Assembly (NCBI GenBank): GCA_009917455.1
Contig: QZDS01000018.1
Location: 40,172-104,171 of the forward strand
Source: a bacterium 1xD8-48
GTDB taxonomy: Bacteria; Bacillota; Clostridia; Lachnospirales; Lachnospiraceae
Length of the DNA stretch: 64,000 bases
Reading direction: 5' to 3'
Shown here: piece by piece, positions 19,546 through 26,288 of the stretch
Layout: each line of letters opens with the position of its first letter
Numbering within the stretch: position 1 is the stretch's first letter
Translations under genes and position numbers: made by a program
The notes under the pieces: model-generated
The model's input: the letters and a program-made list of their open reading frames with translations, nothing else
What the model was told of the DNA's origin: nothing
Databases searched by the model: none

Positions 19546-20427
19546 GTGTCATTTTCATCAAATGTAAAGGAAGAATTGGAAAAAGTGGTTCCGGGCTCCC
19601 GGCACTGTCAGCTTGCAGAGCTTGCGGCAATTATCTGTTTTGGCTGTAAAATAGGAGCAAAAGAAAATAATCAGAAAGAAATGGCAATATATTCTGAAAA
19701 TCCCTTCGTAACCAGAAAATACTTTACATTATTGAAAAAAGCATTTAATATAAAAGTTAATGTCAATAAAGTGTTGCAGTCTGTTAAAATAATAGATGAA
19801 AGCGGATGTATGCATCCGTTTTCGGAGGAAATTAATCCACTGCTCATTAAAAACAGCTGCTGCAGGCGGGCGTTTTTAAGGGGTGCTTTTTTATGTAGCG
19901 GCTCTATGAGCGACCCCAACAAGGGATATCATCTGGAGTTTGTGTGCGAGCATGAAATCCAGGCTTTGCAGATACAGCAGGTTATCTGCAGCTTTGGAAT
20001 CGACGCCAAAATCGTGAGACGTAAAAAGTATTATGTGGTATATTTAAAGGAGAGCGAAAGCCTTGTGGACCTTTTAAATGTGATGGGCGCCCATGTGTCG
20101 CTGATGCAGCTCGAAAGCCTTCGGGTAGAAAAGGAGGTCCGCAATTTTGTCAACAGGCAGGTCAACTGCGAGGCCGCCAACATCACAAAAACCGTGAAGG
20201 CGGCAGGCGGGCAGATAGAGGATATTCTGTTTTTACAGAAGCACTACGGCCTGTCGAATCTGCCGGAGGCGCTGCGGCAGATGGCGGAAGTACGGCTTGA
20301 GCATCCGGAGAGCTCCTTATCGGAGCTGGGAGGTTACCTTAATCCGCCGGTAGGTAAATCCGGCGTAAACCATAGATTGAGAAAACTCGGCGAGATAGCG
20401 CGGCAGGTGGCAGGCCGTACGGATTGA
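19546..20427 (+). CDS. whiA: DNA-binding protein WhiA
   Basis: 293 aa from a GTG start. The N terminus is a degenerate LAGLIDADG homing-endonuclease-like domain (RRAFLRGAFLCSGSMSDP, AKIVRRKKYYVVYLKES). The C-terminal helix-turn-helix contains LSELGGYLNPPVGKSGVNHRL. In Streptomyces it controls sporulation; in Bacillus it affects chromosome segregation and growth. It is followed by an HPr-like gene, the usual neighbour in Firmicutes. Confidence 0.95.
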   Translation: MSFSSNVKEELEKVVPGSRHCQLAELAAIICFGCKIGAKENNQKEMAIYSENPFVTRKYFTLLKKAFNIKVNVNKVLQSVKIIDESGCMHPFSEEINPLLIKNSCCRRAFLRGAFLCSGSMSDPNKGYHLEFVCEHEIQALQIQQVICSFGIDAKIVRRKKYYVVYLKESESLVDLLNVMGAHVSLMQLESLRVEKEVRNFVNRQVNCEAANITKTVKAAGGQIEDILFLQKHYGLSNLPEALRQMAEVRLEHPESSLSELGGYLNPPVGKSGVNHRLRKLGEIARQVAGRTD

Positions 20428-20504
20428 GCCGGGGAAACAGGCAGGGCTGACAGGCATATCTGCGCATGGCGGCCGGGAAGATTAAGGGATAAGGAGGAGA
20501 TATT

Positions 20505-20765
20505 ATGATTGAAAAGTCTATCAAAATTGAATTGAACGGAGGTCTGGAGGCCAGACCGGTTGCCATGCTGGTTCAGGTGGCAAGTCAGCACGAAAGCTCT
20601 GTTTATATTCAGTCGGAAGGGAAAAAGGTGAATGCCAAGAGTATTATGGGGATGATGAGCCTTGCCCTCAATTCCGGCGAGTCCGTTACTGTTGTTGCGG
20701 ACGGAAAGGACGAGCAGGAGGCAATGCAGTCCATTGAAGAGTATTTGAGCGGCGGCAGACAGTAG
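20505..20765 (+). CDS. Crh-like HPr-family protein with Glu15 in place of His15
   Basis: 86 aa. The HPr fold is clear, with the active-site loop reading G13-L14-E15-A16-R17-P18. The PTS-phosphorylatable histidine is replaced by glutamate, so PEP-dependent transfer through this protein should not occur. The HprK target site KS46IMG is intact. This is the pattern of Bacillus Crh (Gln15), a regulator that binds CcpA when Ser46 is phosphorylated. Here the replacement is Glu, whose negative charge could mimic phosphohistidine. Start after AAGGAGGAG. Confidence 0.9.
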   Translation: MIEKSIKIELNGGLEARPVAMLVQVASQHESSVYIQSEGKKVNAKSIMGMMSLALNSGESVTVVADGKDEQEAMQSIEEYLSGGRQ

Positions 20766-20774
20766 GATTTTCAT

Positions 20775-21677
20775 ATGACAGAAAAGAAAAAAATGCTTTT
20801 CATCTACAATCCAAGAGCCGGAAAAGCCAAAATCAGAAGTAACCTTCTGGACATTATAGATATTTTTACCAAAGCCGGCTATGAGGTTACCGCTTACCCT
20901 ACCCAGATGAAAGGGGACGGTATCCAGGCGGTGAAAGAACGAAGATTTGGATTCTATGATATTATTGTCTGCAGCGGAGGTGACGGGACGCTGGACGAAG
21001 TGGTGTCCGGCATGATGCAGTGCGACAGGAGAATTCCTATCGGATATGTACCGGCAGGAAGCACCAATGATTTTGCCAACAGCCTTCATATCCCCAGGGA
21101 TATGATTCGCGCGGCGGAGGCAATTATAGAGGGAAAGACCTTTAACTGCGATATCGGCGGGTTTAACGATGATTTCTTCGTTTACATTGCGGCGTTCGGG
21201 CTTTTTACGGACGTCTCCTATGAGACACCTCAGGATATCAAGAATGTGCTGGGCCACATGGCATATATTCTTGAAGGGATGCGCAGACTCCCCGGCGTCA
21301 GGTCTTGCCGGATGAAGGTGGAGAGCGAGGAGGTTTCCGTGGAAGCCGAATTTTTATTCGGTATGATTACCAATTCCACTTCCGTGGGAGGGTTTAAGCG
21401 CATTACCGGTAAATATGTACAGCTGGACGACGGGGAATTTGAGGTCGTGCTTATCAAAAAGCCGGCCAGTCCCATGGAGCTTAATCTGGTCATGGCAGCT
21501 CTGATTAACCGCAATGTCAACACGGACTGTATGTACTGCTTTAAGACCTCATTCCTTAAAATCACTTCCGGGGAGGAGGTTGCCTGGACCCTTGACGGCG
21601 AGTTCGGGGGAAGGCATAAGGAAGTGGAAATCCGAAACCTGAAGCAGGCTCTTGCTATCAGGGTACCGGAATCATGA
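20775..21677 (+). CDS. Diacylglycerol kinase family lipid kinase (YegS/DgkB-like)
   Basis: 300 aa. The catalytic domain starts with IYNPRAGKAK and contains the nucleotide loop CSGGDGTLDEVVSGM and IGYVPAGSTNDFANS. It likely phosphorylates diacylglycerol to phosphatidic acid at the membrane face, recycling lipid from lipoteichoic acid synthesis. It lies 9 nt after the HPr-like gene and may be cotranscribed with it. Substrate is inferred from family. Confidence 0.88.
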   Translation: MTEKKKMLFIYNPRAGKAKIRSNLLDIIDIFTKAGYEVTAYPTQMKGDGIQAVKERRFGFYDIIVCSGGDGTLDEVVSGMMQCDRRIPIGYVPAGSTNDFANSLHIPRDMIRAAEAIIEGKTFNCDIGGFNDDFFVYIAAFGLFTDVSYETPQDIKNVLGHMAYILEGMRRLPGVRSCRMKVESEEVSVEAEFLFGMITNSTSVGGFKRITGKYVQLDDGEFEVVLIKKPASPMELNLVMAALINRNVNTDCMYCFKTSFLKITSGEEVAWTLDGEFGGRHKEVEIRNLKQALAIRVPES

Positions 21678-21682
21678 TTTCC

Positions 21683-21711
21683 TTTGCATTTTTATGGAAA
21701 TCTGCTATAAT
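21683..21711 (+). promoter_or_regulatory. fba promoter
   Basis: TTTGCA at 21683-21688 and TATAAT at 21706-21711 with a 17-nt spacer, 45 nt upstream of fba. Confidence 0.7.
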
Positions 21712-21756
21712 GTACTCATAAAAAATGACTATATATGAAAGAGAGGATGATTAGAA

Positions 21757-22692
21757 ATGCCATTAGTAACAACAACTGAAATGTTTAAAAAGGCCTATGA
21801 TGGCGGATATGCTATCGGCGCATTCAACGTGAACAATATGGAAATCGTTCAGGCGATTACCGAGGCGGCTGATGAGTTAAAATCCCCTATCATTCTTCAG
21901 TGCTCCTCAGGTGCAAGAAAGTATGCAAAGCATGCTTATCTGGTACATCTTGTGAAGGCGGCTTTAGAAGAGACGGATATTCCGATTGCATTGCACCTGG
22001 ACCACGGTGCAGATTTTGAAATCTGCAAGCAGTGTATCGACGGTGGCTTTACTTCCGTTATGATTGACGGTTCTTCACTTTCTTATGAAGATAATATTGC
22101 CGTTTCCAGGAAGGTAGCCGACTATGCGCATGAAAGAGGCGTTGTAGTAGAGGCAGAGCTTGGAACACTTGCAGGCGTAGAGGACGACGTTAAGGTAGAG
22201 CATGGCGCAGAGTCCTATACACAGCCCGACCAGGTTGAGGATTTCGTAAACAGAACAGGCGTTGATTCCCTGGCAATTGCTATCGGAACAAGCCACGGCG
22301 CTTACAAATTCAAACCCGGCCAGAAGCCTCAGCTTCGTTTTGACATTCTTGAAGAAGTAACCAGGAGACTTCCCGGATTCCCGATTGTTCTCCATGGCGC
22401 TTCCTCCGTACTTCCCAAGTACGTGGATATCATCAATGCAAACGGCGGAAAGCTTGAAGATGCCATCGGTATTCCTGAAGACATGCTTCGCCAGGCTGCA
22501 AGGTCTGCCGTATGCAAGATTAACATTGACTCTGACTTACGTCTTGGTCTGACAGCCGGTATCAGAGAGCATATGGCTCTTCATCCCGACCACTTCGACC
22601 CCAGACAGTATCTGACAGACGCCCGCGCTTATGTAAAAGAAGTAGTGGCTCATAAGATTACCACGGTTCTTGGTTCCGAAGGAAAAGCCTGA
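21757..22692 (+). CDS. fba: Class II fructose-1,6-bisphosphate aldolase
   Basis: 311 aa. This zinc-dependent aldolase cleaves fructose-1,6-bisphosphate to DHAP and glyceraldehyde-3-phosphate. It shows GAFNVNNMEIVQAI, the metal and catalytic block LHLDHGADFE, EAELGTLAG, IGTSHGAYKF and the phosphate-binding LHGASSV and INIDSDLR. It has its own strong promoter and terminator, as expected for a highly expressed glycolytic gene. It is distinct from the shorter class II aldolase at 39198. Confidence 0.95.
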   Translation: MPLVTTTEMFKKAYDGGYAIGAFNVNNMEIVQAITEAADELKSPIILQCSSGARKYAKHAYLVHLVKAALEETDIPIALHLDHGADFEICKQCIDGGFTSVMIDGSSLSYEDNIAVSRKVADYAHERGVVVEAELGTLAGVEDDVKVEHGAESYTQPDQVEDFVNRTGVDSLAIAIGTSHGAYKFKPGQKPQLRFDILEEVTRRLPGFPIVLHGASSVLPKYVDIINANGGKLEDAIGIPEDMLRQAARSAVCKINIDSDLRLGLTAGIREHMALHPDHFDPRQYLTDARAYVKEVVAHKITTVLGSEGKA

Positions 22693-22723
22693 GTTTAAAG
22701 CGGATTTATAATGATGTTTTTAT

Positions 22724-22762
22724 GGACAGAGATATTGGCAGCATTATCTCTGTCCGTTTTTT
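22724..22762 (+). terminator. fba terminator
   Basis: GGACAGAGATA (22724-22734) pairs with TATCTCTGTCC (22745-22755) around a 10-nt loop and is followed by G and six T. Confidence 0.9.
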
Positions 22763-22786
22763 AGAAAGAAAATACGGAGGAAAATT

Positions 22787-24193
22787 ATGGTATACAAATG
22801 CAGCGTATGTGGTTTTGTATTTGACGAGGAGAAAGAGGGAAAATCCTTTTCCGAGTTGACGGCCTGCCCCCTGTGCAAACAACCGGCAGAAAAACTCAGG
22901 CCGGCGCCGGCAGAAGATTCGGGCAAAGAGGCCGCCGGCGAAAACGCGGAGGTTAGCGATTGTCCGGCGGATTTGAGCTATCCGAAGGAGACAGGAAAAA
23001 CTGACAGTAACTACCGTTATATGAAAGAAATCCATGAAATGGCCGTCACGGGAAAATCGGCAATCGAGGCGATGGGGACACAGATGAAAATGCCGGGCTG
23101 GGATGACATTCTGGTACTCGGCGCGCAGCTCAATCCGCCGCCGCTGGACGAGCACGCAGAAGTGTCCTTAAAAACAGTGATAGGGAAGCATGCAAAAAAA
23201 CCCATGGTGATTGATATGCCTGTGTATATTTCCCACATGTCCTTCGGCGCACTTTCAAAGGAGTCAAAGACTGCGCTGGCAAAAGGAAGCGCAATGGCGG
23301 GAACGGCCATGTGCAGCGGGGAAGGCGGGATTTTGCCGGAGGAAAAGGCGGCGGCCCACAAGTACATATTTGAGTATGTTCCCAATTTATACAGCGTGAC
23401 GGATGAAAATCTGAAAACAAGCGATGCCATTGAAATAAAAATCGGCCAGGGGACGAAACCGGGAATGGGCGGCCATTTGCCGGGCAGCAAGGTGACGGCC
23501 GAGATTGCCGCGGTCCGCAACAAGCCCATGGGACAGGATGTGATAAGTCCTTCAAAATTCCCAGGAATCAACACGAAAGAGGATTTGAAAAAGCTGGTTG
23601 ACGAGCTGCGGGAACGCAGCGAGGGAAGACCGGTGGGAATCAAGATTGCGGCCGGAAAGATTGAAAAGGATTTGGAATACTGCGTATTTGCAGGGCCGGA
23701 TTTCATTACCATTGACGGAAGAGGCGGAGCAACCGGGGCGTCGCCGGCAATCATAAGGGATTCCACCAGCGTGCCTACGATTTACGCCCTGTACAGGGCA
23801 AGAAAATACCTTGACTTAGTGAATGCCGATATTGATTTGGTTATTACCGGGGGTCTCCGGGTTTCTTCGGATTTTGCAAAAGCCATTGCAATGGGAGCGG
23901 ACGCGGTGGCGATTGCGTCGGCGGCCATGGTTGCGGCTGCGTGTCAGCAATACCGCATCTGCGGTTCGGGCATGTGCCCTGTGGGCATGGCGACCCAGGA
24001 TCCGGAGCTGCGGACAAGGCTGAAGACGGACGCCGCGGCTAAGAGAGTGGCCAATTTCCTGAACTGCTCTGCGGAAGAACTCCGTACGTTTGCGAGAATA
24101 ACGGGGCATGCGGATATCCATGAATTGTCGGTGGAGGATTTGTGTACCATCAGCAGAGAGATTTCGGAGAATACCAATATCGAACATGCGTAA
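22787..24193 (+). CDS. Rubredoxin-like domain fused to FMN-binding glutamate synthase-like domain
   Basis: 468 aa. Residues 1-35 are a rubredoxin-type domain with two CxxC pairs (CSVC and CPLC). An acidic linker to about 65 leads into a glutamate synthase alpha-subunit central domain: SHMSFGALSKESK, GTKPGMGGHLPGSKV, IDGRGGATGASP. A CxxxxxCxxxxC cluster (CRICGSGMC region) would bind a [3Fe-4S] centre. It lacks the glutamine amidotransferase domain, so it is not a complete glutamate synthase. It may be a ferredoxin- or rubredoxin-coupled oxidoreductase; the substrate is unknown. Confidence 0.85.
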   Translation: MVYKCSVCGFVFDEEKEGKSFSELTACPLCKQPAEKLRPAPAEDSGKEAAGENAEVSDCPADLSYPKETGKTDSNYRYMKEIHEMAVTGKSAIEAMGTQMKMPGWDDILVLGAQLNPPPLDEHAEVSLKTVIGKHAKKPMVIDMPVYISHMSFGALSKESKTALAKGSAMAGTAMCSGEGGILPEEKAAAHKYIFEYVPNLYSVTDENLKTSDAIEIKIGQGTKPGMGGHLPGSKVTAEIAAVRNKPMGQDVISPSKFPGINTKEDLKKLVDELRERSEGRPVGIKIAAGKIEKDLEYCVFAGPDFITIDGRGGATGASPAIIRDSTSVPTIYALYRARKYLDLVNADIDLVITGGLRVSSDFAKAIAMGADAVAIASAAMVAAACQQYRICGSGMCPVGMATQDPELRTRLKTDAAAKRVANFLNCSAEELRTFARITGHADIHELSVEDLCTISREISENTNIEHA

Positions 24194-24216
24194 GATACCT
24201 GTGTCGGGAATAAAAA

Positions 24217-24244
24217 GGGGCGGTGCAGCCGGTTGCACCGCCCC
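24217..24244 (-). terminator. Terminator of the AGCS symporter gene, possibly bidirectional
   Basis: GGGGCGGTGCA and TGCACCGCCCC form an 11-bp stem at 24217-24244. On the minus strand it is followed by TTTTTATT, so it mainly terminates the symporter gene. The plus-strand side has only TT, giving weaker termination for the gene ending at 24193. Confidence 0.85.
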
Positions 24245-24261
24245 TTAATGGTCAGGGTAAA

Positions 24262-25776
24262 CTATTCCGTCTTAATCGCCTCCTCCTGCATTTTCTGAAT
24301 GGCAGGGTCAAAGGAAAGCATTGGCGTTACCATAGTATCATAAGTTCCGTCGGATTTTTTAAGCTTGCGGTTTATGTAGTTTCCGGTGATTGCAAACACC
24401 GTTCCCGAAAGAGCCAGTACGCCAATCAGATTGGGAATTGCCATCAGAGCGTTTAAGGTATCCGCAATTTCCCATGCCAGGTCAAAGCTCATGGTTGCGC
24501 CGAACACGATGCATACAATGAAAATTATCTTGTAAACAATGGTTGCCTTTGTGCCGAACAGGTACTCACAGGATTTGGTTCCGTAAAAGGACCAGCCAAG
24601 AACCGTAGAAAAGGCAAACAGGCAGATGGCAATCGCCACGAATCCGCCGGCCAGAGTGCCAAGGCCCTCCGACAGCGCCACGCTTACAAGGGAAGCGCCT
24701 GTGGCGGAGCTTAAAACCTCGCCGGTATCCAAGTCAATCAGTCCTGAGCTTAAAACGGTAAAGGACGTCAGGGTACAGACAACAATGGTGTCAAAGAATA
24801 CCTCAAAGATTCCCCACATACCCTGAACCACCGGTTCCTTTACGTTGGAAGCGGAATGCACCATAACCGAGGAACCGAGCCCGGCTTCATTGGAGAACAC
24901 TCCTCTCTTAAATCCCATGGTCATGGACTGCTTAATCATCATGCCCACGGTTGCGCCTGCAATGGGGCGGAGCCCGAAAGCATTGGAAAAAATAGCGGCA
25001 AATACAGCAGGCACGGAGGTGATATTTAAAATCAGCACAATCACCGTCCCGAGTATATAGGCGCATGCCATAAAGGGCACAATTTTTTCCGTTACGCTTC
25101 CGATAGCCTTAATACCGCCCAAAACCACCAGGGCGGCGATTACCGCAATGATGATTCCGGTTGCAAGGGGCGGAATTTGAAAGGTATCCTCCATGGAGCT
25201 TGCAATTTCATGTACCTGTGTCATGTTGCCGATACCAAAGGAGGCAAAGACACAGAAAAGGGAAAATAAAACGGCAAGAGGCTTTGCCAGAACGCCAATC
25301 ACCTTTTTTCCCTTAAGACCGTCCTGGAGATAATACATAGCGCCGCCCGACCATTCGCCTTTCGGGTTTTTGCGCCGGTAATAAATGCCCAGCACATTTT
25401 CAGAGTAGTTGGTCATCATGCCGAACAGGGCGGAAAGCCACATCCAGAAAACGGCTCCCGCGCCGCCTGTGATGATAGCGCCCGCAACACCGGCAATATT
25501 GCCCACGCCGATAGTGGCCGCAAGGGCGGTTGAAAGGGCCTGGAACTGGGAAATGGAGCTTTCCTCCTTTCCGGTATGCGCCGTCACATGTTTCTTTTTG
25601 AAAATGGCAAGGAATGTTTCGTTCATCCAGTGCTTAATATGCGTAATCTGGAAAAATTTCATTCCCACCGTCAGATAGATGCCTGTGCCGATAATCAGTA
25701 TCAGCATGGGAATTCCCCATACAACGCCATTTATGGCATTGTTCACATTTGAAATTGTACTCATGATGTTTTCCAT
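24262..25776 (-). CDS. Sodium/proton:alanine or glycine symporter (AGCS family)
   Basis: 504 aa with about ten membrane helices. Family hallmarks are GVGNIAGVAGAI (the Na+/substrate region), FWMWLSALFGMMTNYSENVLG, and PFMACAYILGTVIVL. It imports a small neutral amino acid, usually alanine or glycine, with Na+ or H+. The start at 25776 follows GGGAGGAG at 6-7 nt. An in-frame start at 25821 lies in the probable leader and is rejected. A weak minus-strand promoter (TTGTAT, 17 nt, TATAGT) ends near 25848. Confidence 0.92.
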   Translation of the reverse strand: MENIMSTISNVNNAINGVVWGIPMLILIIGTGIYLTVGMKFFQITHIKHWMNETFLAIFKKKHVTAHTGKEESSISQFQALSTALAATIGVGNIAGVAGAIITGGAGAVFWMWLSALFGMMTNYSENVLGIYYRRKNPKGEWSGGAMYYLQDGLKGKKVIGVLAKPLAVLFSLFCVFASFGIGNMTQVHEIASSMEDTFQIPPLATGIIIAVIAALVVLGGIKAIGSVTEKIVPFMACAYILGTVIVLILNITSVPAVFAAIFSNAFGLRPIAGATVGMMIKQSMTMGFKRGVFSNEAGLGSSVMVHSASNVKEPVVQGMWGIFEVFFDTIVVCTLTSFTVLSSGLIDLDTGEVLSSATGASLVSVALSEGLGTLAGGFVAIAICLFAFSTVLGWSFYGTKSCEYLFGTKATIVYKIIFIVCIVFGATMSFDLAWEIADTLNALMAIPNLIGVLALSGTVFAITGNYINRKLKKSDGTYDTMVTPMLSFDPAIQKMQEEAIKTE

Positions 25777-25916
25777 AATCTCTCTCCTCCCATATGAAAA
25801 ATAAAGAGAATTTGCCCGCATGGGAAATCCTCTTTGATTCTTTTCTTACTATACAGGAAATTTGCGGAAAATACAAGAAAAATTTACGGGGAAAAATACC
25901 CCTGAAAAGGGAGGAT

Positions 25917-25942
25917 GCCAGATAAACTTTCGTTTATCTGGC
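25917..25942. repeat. Perfect inverted repeat in a 512-nt divergent intergenic region
   Basis: GCCAGATAAAC (25917-25927) pairs with GTTTATCTGGC (25932-25942) around a 4-nt loop. Neither strand shows a following T-run. The gap 25777-26288 otherwise holds the symporter leader and promoter, an AT-rich stretch, and the GH3 promoter. I see no gene in it. Confidence 0.6.
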
Positions 25943-26138
25943 ATTTATTATGAAAAAGTTATTAATAAATCAGTTACTTGAGGTTTTCGTTGTTTAGGTT
26001 TGTTTCTTTGTTGTATCTGATGATATAAGTATATGATAGAGAAATGTCAAAAGAATGTTATCTGAATTAAGTTTTTGAAAATTATATATGAACAGAATAT
26101 GAACATGAGTGCGCATAATGGGGCAGCTAAATTGTTAA

Positions 26139-26167
26139 TTGACCGTAAAAAGCGGGAATGCTATACT
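26139..26167 (+). promoter_or_regulatory. Promoter of the GH3 gene
   Basis: TTGACC at 26139-26144, a 17-nt spacer, and TATACT at 26162-26167 with a TGN extended -10. It places the transcript start near 26174, which rules out translation from the in-frame codon at 26139. Confidence 0.75.
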
Positions 26168-26288
26168 GAAATTCCAGAGAAATAACGGCGGCGGACGAAA
26201 AGCAGCAGACGGAAAGGCCGGTTTGCACGCGCCGCACAGCGGGTCAGGGCAGCATTCGGATATTTTAGAAAGGGACAGGATAAGCAGT

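Noticed and set aside
20334..21257. 307-codon minus-strand frame opposite whiA end, HPr-like gene and lipid kinase
   Set aside because: It spans parts of three well-supported plus-strand genes and has no family features.
26139..26288. 50-codon N-terminal extension of the GH3 protein
   Set aside because: It overlaps the -35/-10 elements of the GH3 promoter and has no ribosome site. Its sequence is not GH3-like.
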